DNA from: Ruminococcus sp. UBA7158
GTDB taxonomy: Bacteria; Bacillota; Clostridia; Oscillospirales; Ruminococcaceae
Assembly (NCBI GenBank): GCA_002491605.1
Contig: DKWG01000061.1
Coordinates: 1 to 22,037, forward strand
DNA length: 22,037 nucleotides
Reading direction: 5' to 3'
Shown here: in pieces, positions 7,399 through 15,710 of the stretch
Numbering within the stretch: position 1 is the stretch's first letter
Layout: each line of letters begins with the position of its first letter
Translations under genes and position numbers: made by a program
The notes under the pieces: model-generated
Told to the model about the DNA's origin: nothing
The model's input: the letters and a program-made list of their open reading frames with translations, nothing else
The model's database searches: none

Positions 7399-8454
7399 GT
7401 GGAAGAAAAGAATATAAAAATAAGCAGCGGACAGATGTATGTTTTGCTGATTCTTGCAAGAATAATGCACACCATGATATTTCACGCCAAGGAATTTAAA
7501 ATCGGCACACCGGTAATGCTTGCGCTGGTTTTTACGACGATAATAGAATCGGTCATGTCAATACCGCTTATATTGCTTTTAAAGGACGGCGGCTGCGACC
7601 CTGTTTCTATAATAGCCGGTAACGGCAGGCTTGCGGTTTTCGTACGCTTTTTGTATTCGGCGTATTTCTTATTTATATCGGCAGGTACACTGATGTATTT
7701 TGCTCAGTTTATGAAGGCGGAGTTCAATAAAACGGCGACTCCTATGGCCGTTATTATTGTATTGACCTTAGCCGCTGCGTATTGCGCCTATCTCGGCATT
7801 GAGGGGACAGCCAGAGCCGGAACTATAGTGCTTTGGGCATTTATGGTGCTGTTTGTCGTCATGGCGGCGGTCAGTGAGGGCGAATTTGAAAGACTTAACC
7901 TTCTGCCCGTCACTTTAAAGGACACTGATAAGATTCTTGACTATGCCGTAAGAGATCTTTCCTCGAGCTGGTGGCTTCCTATGCTTGCCTCTATGGGGGC
8001 GTATCTTAAAAACGGCGTCGGAAAAACTGTCGGTGGTTACTTGATATCTAAGTTTTTAATCCTTGAAACGTTAATGCTGCTCGTGACGCTGGTTTTGTGG
8101 AATTTCGTCGGTGTCTTGGGATATCCCATGCTTGCCCTCGGAGCGTACGCAAAGACAGTTTTCATTCAGAGGTTTGACGCCATAAATATGTTTGTATGGT
8201 GTCTCAACTGCGTTATAGTAAACGGCACATATCTTTTTATAAGCGCACAGTCCTTCGGTGAGGGCAGGAGAAAAATAGGCGTTGCGGCTTCATCGGCAGT
8301 GGCTGCAATAGGAGCGGTTGTCATCTTTTTGATGAGTTTGGGTCTGAACGACGGCGTTGCCTTTGTGATAAAGCTTTCGGGAATAGTGCTGCTCGGCGTT
8401 ATTGTTCCTCTGGCGGCGGTTATAGTGAAAAAGAAAAGGGCAAATCAGGAATGA
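7399..8454 (+). CDS. gerB: Spore germination permease-like protein, GerB (GerAB) subunit
   Basis: The 351-residue protein is almost wholly hydrophobic with about ten membrane segments, matching the GerAB/endospore germination permease family, which belongs to the amino acid-polyamine-organocation superfamily fold. The start region KISSGQMYVLLILARI resembles the family opening (isxxQ). Its Bacillus counterparts bind the germinant, for example GerAB with L-alanine. The GTG start at 7399 is supported by AGAGGG at 7388-7393 and by alignment to the family start. It begins 41 bases after gerA and is followed by gerC after 22 bases. Assignment rests on hydropathy, length and operon position more than on invariant motifs. 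The ligand cannot be predicted. Confidence 0.88.
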   Translation: MEEKNIKISSGQMYVLLILARIMHTMIFHAKEFKIGTPVMLALVFTTIIESVMSIPLILLLKDGGCDPVSIIAGNGRLAVFVRFLYSAYFLFISAGTLMYFAQFMKAEFNKTATPMAVIIVLTLAAAYCAYLGIEGTARAGTIVLWAFMVLFVVMAAVSEGEFERLNLLPVTLKDTDKILDYAVRDLSSSWWLPMLASMGAYLKNGVGKTVGGYLISKFLILETLMLLVTLVLWNFVGVLGYPMLALGAYAKTVFIQRFDAINMFVWCLNCVIVNGTYLFISAQSFGEGRRKIGVAASSAVAAIGAVVIFLMSLGLNDGVAFVIKLSGIVLLGVIVPLAAVIVKKKRANQE

Positions 8455-8476
8455 AGTATGACGGAGGTATCGGCTA

Positions 8477-9616
8477 ATGCTGAAATCGGGTGTAAAATTA
8501 GTAAGCATAATATGTGTATTGGCAGTTCTTCTGAGCGGATGCTCAAGGCTTGCCGATGTAAGACTTCGATTGGTCGTCCATGCAATCGGAGTGGATATTG
8601 ACGAAGAGGGAGTATACAGCGTCTCATATCAGGTGTTCTCATCAAATCCGCCCGAGGGCGGCGGTCCGGTCGACGCCAACAAGGGCAATGTTATGACCTA
8701 TATGACATACGGAAGGACTCTCTATGAAGCCCAGAAAAGCCTTGAGCTGCAAACAGGCAAGGAGGTGTTTACAGGCGATGTTGAGCTTATTGTATTGGGC
8801 TTGGGCATGGTCGGAAGAGACGTTTCACAGGTATTGTCCTATTTTTGGAGCGATACAGACATTTATATGGGTGTAAACGCAGTGTTTTCAAGCGGTCTTG
8901 CTTCCGATATAATAGGCGTTCAGCTTGAGCAGGGGACAGCAACCACCGAGCTTTTAAATCAGATGATAATATCGTCGGTTGCAAACGGCACGACTATACC
9001 TGCAAGGCTGATTGAGATATCAAATTGCTTTGAAGAGCCGGGAGCGAGCATCGTCATGCCGGTCCTGACAGCAAAGGAGGCTGATAATTCAAAGGGCAAG
9101 GAGGACAGCGACGTTTACGACATGGCAACAGGCGTTTTTGAAAATATGCTGATTGTCAATAAGATACCGACAGTTTATGTCACAAGGGATGAGACCAAAG
9201 GAATTTCAATACTGACCGGCGGCAAAAAGAAGTATTCTCTGACGTTTGTGGCAGACGGTCAAAGAATTTCGGCTGGTGCGGATCTCAGCCGTGTTTCAAG
9301 GAGAATAAGGATTGATGACTCGGGAAATCCTGTTTTGAGCGTCGATATCAGAGGCGAGCTGACAGTTTTAGACAATCCGACGCTTGTGGATAATGATATT
9401 ATTAATGAAGCGGCTCGAGAGGATATAATAAGATTGTGCCGTGAGGCGTATGATAAAACAGTTTCATCGTACGGCGCAGACGTTTTGGAGATAGGAAAGC
9501 TTTTGCGCAAGCATTGCAATAAATACTACGAGACAGTAAAGGATGATATATCGCAGGCAATAAGAAAAACGTCCTGCGAGGTGAGTGTGTCGCTCAAAAT
9601 CTATGAAAACGAGTAA
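8477..9616 (+). CDS. gerC: Germinant-receptor lipoprotein, Ger(x)C (GerAC) subunit
   Basis: GerC is the lipoprotein subunit of the receptor, anchored to the outer side of the spore inner membrane. The 379-residue product has a lipoprotein signal peptide with lipobox LLSGC (modified Cys22). The family start after the Cys usually reads WDRREI...aiGiD; here it is SRLADVRLRLVVHAIGVD, a divergent form. Conserved features follow: the VFTGDVELIVLGLGM block (near 97) and a C-terminal domain ending with the short cysteine-containing strand CEVSVSLKIYENE. GGAGG (8463-8467) lies nine bases before the ATG. It closes the operon; only a weak stem with a long loop follows at 9619-9658, with no T-run. Confidence 0.92.
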   Translation: MLKSGVKLVSIICVLAVLLSGCSRLADVRLRLVVHAIGVDIDEEGVYSVSYQVFSSNPPEGGGPVDANKGNVMTYMTYGRTLYEAQKSLELQTGKEVFTGDVELIVLGLGMVGRDVSQVLSYFWSDTDIYMGVNAVFSSGLASDIIGVQLEQGTATTELLNQMIISSVANGTTIPARLIEISNCFEEPGASIVMPVLTAKEADNSKGKEDSDVYDMATGVFENMLIVNKIPTVYVTRDETKGISILTGGKKKYSLTFVADGQRISAGADLSRVSRRIRIDDSGNPVLSVDIRGELTVLDNPTLVDNDIINEAAREDIIRLCREAYDKTVSSYGADVLEIGKLLRKHCNKYYETVKDDISQAIRKTSCEVSVSLKIYENE

Positions 9617-9697
9617 AATGCCCTGCTGATTTTTAGCATACAGACCTTGAATCGGGCAGCCTTTCGCACAAATTCTCACAAAACCGAAAAATCACTC

Positions 9698-9762
9698 TTG
9701 AAATCGCCGAAAGGATATGGTATGATGTTTTTTATATAATAGCCGTATAATGCGATACGGTT
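9698..9762 (+). promoter_or_regulatory. Extended -10 promoter of the asp23-fakA operon, with hairpin
   Basis: TTGAAA (9698-9703) and TATGAT (9721-9726) have a 17-base spacer, and TGG directly before the -10 box supplies the extended -10 TGn element. The start would be near 9733. Just downstream a hairpin AGCCGTAT/ATACGGTT (9741-9748 with 9755-9762, one G-U pair, loop AATGCG) sits in the early leader. Two further TATAAT-like hexamers (9735, 9746) lack matching -35 boxes. The remaining leader to 9864 shows nothing else. Confidence 0.65.
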
Positions 9763-9864
9763 TAATGTAATCAAAAACTTAGCTTTTATAAGTTATGTTC
9801 GGATAAAAGATGACCTTAACGCTGTTTTCGGGCAAAAGGCATCTGACGAAAGGGTTGATTTGAC

Positions 9865-10221
9865 ATGATAAGAATCGATAATCATTTGGGCATGATAGAG
9901 CTGACAACGACATATTTGAAGTCGCTTATAGGTCATGCCGCAACAAGCAGCTTCGGCGTTGTTAGAATGAGTCCCATCGGCGCTAAGCAGGGCGTCAAGA
10001 CAAATATACTCGGGGGAACGTCTATTGACAACGGCGTAAGGGTATATGTCCCCAAGGACAGCAATAAGATGGTTATAGATCTTCACATTTATGTAACCTA
10101 TGGTATCAATGTCTCCGCTATAGTAGACAGCATTATTAATAAAGTGAGATATGTTGTTGAGACTGAAACCGGAATAGAGGTTAAAAAAATAAACGTCTAT
10201 GTTGACGGTATGGAATCATAA
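9865..10221 (+). CDS. Asp23/Gls24 family envelope stress response protein (YloU-like)
   Basis: The 118-residue product matches the Asp23/Gls24 (DUF322) family: small mixed alpha/beta cytoplasmic proteins linked to alkaline shock and cell-envelope stress. Visible family traits are the short N-terminal segment, the GV block (SSFGVVRMS), DNGVRVYVP, the amphipathic strand DLHIYVTYGINVSAIVDSIINKVRYVVE, and the ending VKKINVYVDGM. The gene sits 17 bases before fakA (yloV), the same order as yloU-yloV in Bacillus subtilis, so it is best regarded as the YloU ortholog. GAAAGGG is ten bases before the ATG. A promoter lies at 9698-9726. Its exact role, perhaps at the membrane near FakA, is not known. 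Confidence 0.9.
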   Translation: MIRIDNHLGMIELTTTYLKSLIGHAATSSFGVVRMSPIGAKQGVKTNILGGTSIDNGVRVYVPKDSNKMVIDLHIYVTYGINVSAIVDSIINKVRYVVETETGIEVKKINVYVDGMES

Positions 10222-10238
10222 TTAAAGGAGACAAAGTG

Positions 10239-11897
10239 ATGATAAGCGGAAGTTTACTTAGAGATTCATTTATCAGTGCTGCCAACAGCATATCAAACAA
10301 TAAGAAAAAGGTCGACGAATTGAACGTTTTCCCCGTCCCCGACGGCGATACCGGCACTAATATGTCAATGACTCTTTCAAATGCAAAGAAGGAGCTTGAA
10401 AGAATGCCTGACGACGCCCCTGTAAGCGAGGTCGCCCATGTTATGGCGTCGGCGCTTTTAAGAGGAGCAAGGGGAAACTCGGGCGTTATAACCTCCTTGC
10501 TGTTCAAGGGCTTTGACAAGGCTCTCAAGGATCAAAAGACTGCAACCGTTGCTTTGCTTGCGGATTCGCTCGAAGCAGGTGTAGAGCGCGCATACAAGGC
10601 GGTTATGAAGCCGACTGAGGGAACTATTTTAACAGTTGCAAGGCTTGCTTCTGTAAAGGCAAAGGAGCTCAGCGAAACCGTAACCGATGTAGCTCAGTTC
10701 TGGACTCAGGTCTGCGAGGAAGCAGAGCGTGTTCTTGAAACCACACCCGAGCTTTTGCCCACACTTAAAAAGGCAGGCGTTGTAGACGCAGGAGGCAAGG
10801 GACTTTGCATAATGTTCAGGGCTATGCTCGATGTCTTTTTAGGAAACGGCATCGTTGCAGGCGAAGCAGAAAAGACCGCCGAGCCTGTTACAATAGAAAC
10901 GTTTGCTTCCGTTGTCGGCGGGTTCGATGAAGAAATAACATTTACCTACTGCACGGAATACATAGTTAAAAAAGCCGAGGGCGCTGATAATTCACTGAAG
11001 CTCAGGGCGTACCTTGAGTCAATAGGCGACTGCGTCGTAGTTGTTGAGGACGATGAAATAATCAAGGTTCATGTTCACACCAACAACCCCGGTCTTGCCG
11101 TTGAAAAGGGTCTTGAGTTCGGCTCGATGAACCTGCCCAAGATTGAAAATATGCGTTACCAGCATGAAGCCAAGCAAAAAGAGGGCAAGGTAACAGTTTC
11201 AAGCTCTAAAAAGGCTTATACCTCAGCTCCGCAGGAAAATGAATACGGCTTTGTTGCCGTAGCGGCAGGCGACGGTATAGAGGCAATGTTTAAAGACGCC
11301 GGCGCAGACTGCATAGTCAAGGGCGGTCAGACGATGAACCCGTCAACTGAGGACATTTTGGCTGCAATTCAGTCCTGCCCTGCCAAAACAGTTTTCGTTC
11401 TTCCGAATAATAAGAACATAATAATGGCGGCTGAACAGGCGGTTAAGCTTGCAGACAGAAAGGTTTGCGTTTTGCAGACAAGAACAATCCCTCAGGGACT
11501 GTCCGCACTCTTAGCGTTCGACCCGACTGCCGACTTTAACTACAACCGCAGCGCAATGACCAAGGCGTTTGAGCGTGTACAGACAGGTCAGGTCACATTT
11601 GCCGCAAGAGACAGCGAATTTGACGGTCATCAGATAGAAAAGGGCGAGATACTTGCCCTTGAAAACGGCAGACTTTCGTTTGTGGAAAAGGAGCTTGAAA
11701 AGGCTGCATATAAGCTCACTAAAAAGCTTGTCAAATCTGACAGCGAATTTATAACTTTAATCTACGGCAGCGATGTTTCAGAGGCAGACGCCGAGTCGCT
11801 CAGAGCAAGGGTTGAAGAAAAATTCGGTCAAAAGCTTGATGTAAACGTGATATGCGGCGGTCAGCCGGTATACTACTATATCATCAGCGTTGAATAA
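10239..11897 (+). CDS. fakA: DhaL-domain fatty acid kinase FakA (YloV)
   Basis: FakA phosphorylates fatty acids bound to a FakB (DegV-family) carrier, feeding exogenous fatty acids into phospholipid synthesis. The 552-residue product, the usual FakA length, begins with a DhaL/DAK2 kinase domain (about 1-200) carrying NVFPVPDGDTGTNM (29-42; Asp35 and Asp37 expected to bind magnesium) and GARGNSGV (76-83). A middle region holds the HVHTNNPG stretch, and a C-terminal DegV-like domain ends in YYYIISVE. ATG 10239 is chosen since AAAGGAG ends eight bases upstream; a GTG three bases earlier is possible. It follows the YloU-like gene by 17 bases, as in Bacillus. FakB is not encoded here. A terminator-like stem follows. 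Confidence 0.93.
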   Translation: MISGSLLRDSFISAANSISNNKKKVDELNVFPVPDGDTGTNMSMTLSNAKKELERMPDDAPVSEVAHVMASALLRGARGNSGVITSLLFKGFDKALKDQKTATVALLADSLEAGVERAYKAVMKPTEGTILTVARLASVKAKELSETVTDVAQFWTQVCEEAERVLETTPELLPTLKKAGVVDAGGKGLCIMFRAMLDVFLGNGIVAGEAEKTAEPVTIETFASVVGGFDEEITFTYCTEYIVKKAEGADNSLKLRAYLESIGDCVVVVEDDEIIKVHVHTNNPGLAVEKGLEFGSMNLPKIENMRYQHEAKQKEGKVTVSSSKKAYTSAPQENEYGFVAVAAGDGIEAMFKDAGADCIVKGGQTMNPSTEDILAAIQSCPAKTVFVLPNNKNIIMAAEQAVKLADRKVCVLQTRTIPQGLSALLAFDPTADFNYNRSAMTKAFERVQTGQVTFAARDSEFDGHQIEKGEILALENGRLSFVEKELEKAAYKLTKKLVKSDSEFITLIYGSDVSEADAESLRARVEEKFGQKLDVNVICGGQPVYYYIISVE

Positions 11898-11903
11898 TAA
11901 ATC

Positions 11904-11936
11904 AATCCGCCGCTTATCAATATGAGCGGCGGATTT
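11904..11936 (+). terminator. GC-rich terminator-like stem after fakA
   Basis: AATCCGCCGCT (11904-11914) pairs perfectly with AGCGGCGGATT (11925-11935), extended inward to a 14-bp stem (one G-U) around the loop CAAT. It begins six bases after the fakA stop. The following T-run is only three bases, so termination may be partial and some transcripts could continue into the exporter genes. Confidence 0.6.
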
Positions 11937-11937
11937 A

Positions 11938-12022
11938 ATGAGGAAGAGTATCGACTCTCGTTTAAGGTGATATAGGCTGATTGCATCTGTCAGCCTATAT
12001 CGCTCGGCGAAGATAAACGAGA
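11938..12022 (+). other. Structured leader of the ABC exporter operon, with micro-ORF
   Basis: Two nested perfect inverted repeats fall in the 134 bases before the exporter genes. The inner arms 11969-11980 and 11990-12001 (GATATAGGCTGA/TCAGCCTATATC) pair over 12 bp around a 9-base loop, and the outer arms 11956-11964 and 12014-12022 (TCTCGTTTA/TAAACGAGA) add 9 bp. No T-run follows, so it is not a simple terminator. A ten-codon reading frame MRKSIDSRLR (11938-11970) has codons 7-9 exactly covering the outer 5' arm and stops inside the inner 5' arm; its ribosome site (GGCGGA) is weak. A structured regulatory leader is inferred from geometry alone. I found no clear promoter between 11898 and 12069. 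Confidence 0.4.
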
Positions 12023-12069
12023 ACAAGCATATAAAACACCATTCACTTTGAAAGGAATGTTTCCGAGAA

Positions 12070-13806
12070 ATGAAAAAGCTCATGAAATATTTTAAGGGCT
12101 ATACGCTTGAGGCGGTTTGCGCTCCCTTTTTCAAGATAATAGAGGCGGTATTTGAGCTTTTAGTGCCGTTTGTAGTTGCAGCAATAATAGACAACGGTAT
12201 ACCCGCAGGCGACAAGCCGTATATAGTAAAAATGTGCGGAGTTTTGATTCTCCTCGGAGCGGTAGGACTTGCAAGCACACTTACAGCTCAGTATTTTGCC
12301 GCAAAGGGCGCAGTAGGCTTTTCAAGCGCAGTCAGACAGGCTCTTTTCGACCACATACAGTCGCTGTCGTTTACCGAGCTTGATAAGCTCGGAACGTCTA
12401 CTTTGATAACAAGACTCACAAACGACTTAAACCAGGTTCAGACGGGAGTAAATCTCACCCTCAGACTGCTGATGCGTTCGCCGTTTATTGTATTCGGCGC
12501 CATGATAATGGCATTTACGATAGATTTTAAGGCGGCATTGATATTTGTTGCGGTAATTCCGGCGTTGTCCGTAGTTGTATTCGGAATCATGCTCTGGACT
12601 ATTCCGCTCTATAAAAAGGTTCAGCAAAGGCTCGACAGGGTTCTGCTCAAGACAAAGGAAAATCTGACGGGCGCAAGAGTAGTCAGAGCGTTTTGCATGG
12701 AGGAAAGCGAAGTCGCCGACTTCACCGAAAAGAATGACGACTTGGCAAAATTGCAGAAGTATGTCGGCAAAATTTCGGCGGTCATGAACCCCTTGACCTA
12801 TGTTATCGTCAACATAGGTATCATTGCGCTTATCTATACAGGAGCCTTAAAGGTTCAGTCCGGACTTTTAACGCAGGGGCTTGTTATAGCGTTGTATAAC
12901 TATATGTCTCAGATTTTAGTTGAGCTTGTCAAGCTGGCAAACCTTATAATCAGCATAACAAAAAGCGTCGCCTGCGCAGGAAGAATACAGGCTGTTCTCG
13001 AAATTGAGCCTTCTATGTCGGATGGCGATATTACTGACGGTAAATCAGACAGCGAATATGCCGTTGAGTTTAACAATGTGTCGTTTAAATATGCCGATGC
13101 AGGCGCAAATTCACTTGAAAATATAAACCTGAAGATTAAACACGGGGAGACGATAGGAATTATCGGCTCGACCGGCTGCGGCAAGTCGACTTTGGTAGGA
13201 CTCATTCCGAGGTTCTACGACTGCACCGAGGGCGAGGTAAAGGTCGACGGTGAAAACGTCATGGACTATAACTGCGAGGCACTTCGTGAAAAAGCTGCGG
13301 TGGTATTGCAAAAGTCAGTCTTGTTCGGCGGAACAATAAGGGAGAACATCCTTTGGGGCAAGCCGGATGCAAGCGACAGCGAGGTGATGTCGGCTTTAGA
13401 AGCGGCTCAGGCTATGGACGTTGTGAGGTCTAAGCCGGAGGGACTTGATTATGTTATAGAGCAGGGCGGAAAAAACCTGTCAGGAGGTCAAAGACAAAGA
13501 CTGTGCATTGCCAGAGCACTGGTTAAACATCCTGAAATTTTAATTTTAGACGACAGCTCTTCTGCGCTCGACTATGCCACAGACGCCGCTCTGAGAAAAT
13601 CGCTTTCAAATCTTGAATATAACCCAACGGTTATAACGGTTTCGCAGAGAGTTTCAACTGTTATGCACGCCGACAGGATAGTCGTTTTGGAGGACGGCAG
13701 TACGGTCGGAGTGGGAACTCACGAGGAGCTTTTAAGAGATTGTCCCGAATACGGAGAGCTGTATCAGTCACAGATAAAAAGCTCGCAGGGGAGCACAAAG
13801 AATTAG
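12070..13806 (+). CDS. ABC exporter half-transporter with degenerate ATP site
   Basis: A 578-residue type IV (MsbA/BmrA-like) half-transporter: six membrane segments in residues 1-310, then a nucleotide-binding domain. Walker A GSTGCGKST is at 366-374 and the signature LSGGQ at 470-474. Walker B ends D494-D495, with Asp in place of the catalytic Glu, and the switch His is replaced by Gln526 (VSQRVSTV). These are the features of the non-catalytic-site partner in heterodimeric exporters such as TM287/288 or BmrCD. The second half follows 22 bases downstream with the complementary pattern. Such pairs export drugs, lipids or peptides; the substrate is not evident. AAAGGA is 13 bases before the ATG, a long spacing. 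A structured leader lies upstream. Confidence 0.9.
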   Translation: MKKLMKYFKGYTLEAVCAPFFKIIEAVFELLVPFVVAAIIDNGIPAGDKPYIVKMCGVLILLGAVGLASTLTAQYFAAKGAVGFSSAVRQALFDHIQSLSFTELDKLGTSTLITRLTNDLNQVQTGVNLTLRLLMRSPFIVFGAMIMAFTIDFKAALIFVAVIPALSVVVFGIMLWTIPLYKKVQQRLDRVLLKTKENLTGARVVRAFCMEESEVADFTEKNDDLAKLQKYVGKISAVMNPLTYVIVNIGIIALIYTGALKVQSGLLTQGLVIALYNYMSQILVELVKLANLIISITKSVACAGRIQAVLEIEPSMSDGDITDGKSDSEYAVEFNNVSFKYADAGANSLENINLKIKHGETIGIIGSTGCGKSTLVGLIPRFYDCTEGEVKVDGENVMDYNCEALREKAAVVLQKSVLFGGTIRENILWGKPDASDSEVMSALEAAQAMDVVRSKPEGLDYVIEQGGKNLSGGQRQRLCIARALVKHPEILILDDSSSALDYATDAALRKSLSNLEYNPTVITVSQRVSTVMHADRIVVLEDGSTVGVGTHEELLRDCPEYGELYQSQIKSSQGSTKN

Positions 13807-13828
13807 TCAAGGAAAGGATGTGTGCTAA

Positions 13829-15565
13829 GTGAAGGGCACGGCTTTTGCAACAGTGAAAAAGCTTTTAATTTCGCTGAAAAAATACGGCTTTTTAATGGTT
13901 TTATCAATTGTCTTAGCGGCGGCATATGTAATACTGAGCCTTTATGTGCCGATTCTTTTCGGAGATGCGATTGACAATATAGTCGAGGGCAATGTGGCTT
14001 TAAGTGAGGTTATTTACTTCTTGATTAAAGCGGGAATCGTCAGCGGTCTTGCTGCCTTGATGCAGTGGGTCATGAACATTGTGAATAACCGCATAACCTT
14101 TGAAACCGTTCGGGATATAAGGGATACGGCATTTAAAAGAATAGAAGCCTTACCGCTTAAATATATTGATTCTCATGCTCACGGCGACCTCGTTTCAAGG
14201 GTTATTGCAGATGTAGATCAGCTTGCAGACGGTCTTTTGCTGGGCTTTTCTCATTTCTTCACAGGAATTGTCACGATAGTGGCGACGCTTGTGTTTATGC
14301 TGACAATCAGCTGGAAGATAACGCTTATAGCGGTCGTACTGACACCACTGTCGCTGTTTGTAGCGAGGTTTGTGTCAAAATCCACATATAATCTTTTTAA
14401 AGAGCAATCAAAAATCCGCGGAAGCCAGACTGCGCTTATTGACGAGATGATAGGCTCTGCAAAGGTTGTTAAAGCATACAACTATACAAAAAGAAGCCAC
14501 AACCGCTTTGAAAGCGTGAACAATGAGCTTCAAAGGGTTTCGACTAAGGCGATATTTCTTTCGTCTCTTGTCAACCCGTCGACAAGGTTCATAAACTCTA
14601 TCGTTTATGCCGCCGTCGGGCTTTCCGGAGCGTTTTCGGTTGTTTCGGGAACGGTTTCTGTCGGTGGTCTTACCTGCATTTTAAGCTACGCCAATCAGTA
14701 TACCAAGCCGTTTAACGAAATAAGCGGCGTCATAACAGAGCTTCAAAACGCTTTAGCTTGTGCGGCGAGAATTTTTGAGCTTATTGAAGCCGAGGAACAG
14801 CCGAACGATTTGGGTAATGAGGATTTATCGGATATCAGCGGAAACGTTGCACTTGAAAACGTATACTTCTCGTATACACCCGAAAGACCGCTTATTCAGG
14901 ACTTCAACTTAAACGTCAAGGCAGGTCAGAGAATAGCAATAGTGGGTCCGACAGGCTGCGGAAAGACAACGCTTATCAACCTTTTGATGAGGTTTTACGA
15001 CGTCAACTCAGGAAAAATCAGCGTTGAGGGCAAGGACATAAGAGACGTTACAAGAAAGAGCCTGCGTCAGGGCTACGGCATGGTGTTACAGGAGACATGG
15101 CTAAAGTCGGGCACAATACGGGAAAACATTAAGATGGGCGACCTAAACGCTTCGGACGACGACATGATAGCCGCGGCCAAGGCATCTCATGCACACAGCT
15201 TTATAAAGCGTCTGCCGCAGGGCTATGATACTGTTATCGGCGAGGACGGCGGAAGCCTTTCGGCAGGTCAAAAGCAGCTTTTGTGCATAACAAGAGTAAT
15301 GCTAACAAAGCCCCCGATGCTTATATTAGATGAGGCAACGTCAAGCATAGACACAAAGACGGAGATAAGAGTTCAGCGTGCCTTTGAAAAGCTGATGGAG
15401 GGTAAAACAAGCTTTATCGTTGCGCACAGACTGTCGACAATTATGAGCGCAGACGTCATTTTGGTCATGAAGGACGGAAACATAATCGAGCAGGGAACTC
15501 ATTATGAGCTGCTTAAAAAGGGCGGCTTCTATTCAAATCTCTATAACAGTCAGTTTGCGCATTGA
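13829..15565 (+). CDS. ABC exporter half-transporter with catalytic ATP site
   Basis: The second 578-residue half-transporter: six membrane segments in about residues 1-315, then a nucleotide-binding domain with Walker A GPTGCGKTT (373-381), canonical Walker B D501-E502 (LILDEATSSID), and switch His533 (AHRLSTI). Its signature is LSAGQ (477-481), with Ala replacing the first Gly. In a heterodimer that signature would complete the partner's degenerate site, while its own Walker motifs pair with the partner's perfect LSGGQ. This is strong evidence that the two genes encode one asymmetric exporter. The GTG start has AAGGAAAGGA about ten bases upstream. It ends the exporter unit; an 8-bp inverted repeat with a 24-base loop follows. 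Confidence 0.9.
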   Translation: MKGTAFATVKKLLISLKKYGFLMVLSIVLAAAYVILSLYVPILFGDAIDNIVEGNVALSEVIYFLIKAGIVSGLAALMQWVMNIVNNRITFETVRDIRDTAFKRIEALPLKYIDSHAHGDLVSRVIADVDQLADGLLLGFSHFFTGIVTIVATLVFMLTISWKITLIAVVLTPLSLFVARFVSKSTYNLFKEQSKIRGSQTALIDEMIGSAKVVKAYNYTKRSHNRFESVNNELQRVSTKAIFLSSLVNPSTRFINSIVYAAVGLSGAFSVVSGTVSVGGLTCILSYANQYTKPFNEISGVITELQNALACAARIFELIEAEEQPNDLGNEDLSDISGNVALENVYFSYTPERPLIQDFNLNVKAGQRIAIVGPTGCGKTTLINLLMRFYDVNSGKISVEGKDIRDVTRKSLRQGYGMVLQETWLKSGTIRENIKMGDLNASDDDMIAAAKASHAHSFIKRLPQGYDTVIGEDGGSLSAGQKQLLCITRVMLTKPPMLILDEATSSIDTKTEIRVQRAFEKLMEGKTSFIVAHRLSTIMSADVILVMKDGNIIEQGTHYELLKKGGFYSNLYNSQFAH

Positions 15566-15566
15566 T

Positions 15567-15606
15567 TTTTGCCGGCAGACAGCTTAGTCCCCGTGAATCG
15601 GCAAAA
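15567..15606. repeat. Inverted repeat after the ABC exporter genes
   Basis: TTTTGCCG (15567-15574) and CGGCAAAA (15599-15606) are perfect 8-base complements separated by 24 bases, starting just after the stop codon at 15565. The loop is long and no T-run follows on the + strand, so it is a weak terminator candidate at best. Confidence 0.3.
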
Positions 15607-15672
15607 CAATTAAACGTCTTTACCTGCCTGTACTAAATAAAAAAAGTCAAGCATATACTCCAAATAAAGAAT

Positions 15673-15690
15673 AGTCACAGGTGTGTGACT
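15673..15690 (+). promoter_or_regulatory. Palindromic site before the DUF4830-like gene
   Basis: AGTCACA (15673-15679) and TGTGACT (15684-15690) are perfect 7-base arms around GGTG, ending ten bases before the GGAGGAG ribosome site. A TATACT hexamer lies at 15654-15659, which would put the palindrome just past a transcription start, but no good -35 box matches it. The site could be a repressor operator or a leader hairpin. Confidence 0.3.
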
Positions 15691-15710
15691 TAAGAATATG
15701 GAGGAGTATC

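Noticed and set aside
11778..12083. 101-codon minus-strand frame across the fakA end and the exporter leader
   Set aside because: It is antisense to fakA and the hairpins, has no ribosome site and shows no recognisable domain; most likely chance.
4971..15602. Shared 12-mer CCGTGAATCGGC at 4971 and 15591
   Set aside because: Several 12-base matches are expected by chance in 22 kb, and one copy lies inside the DUF421 coding end.
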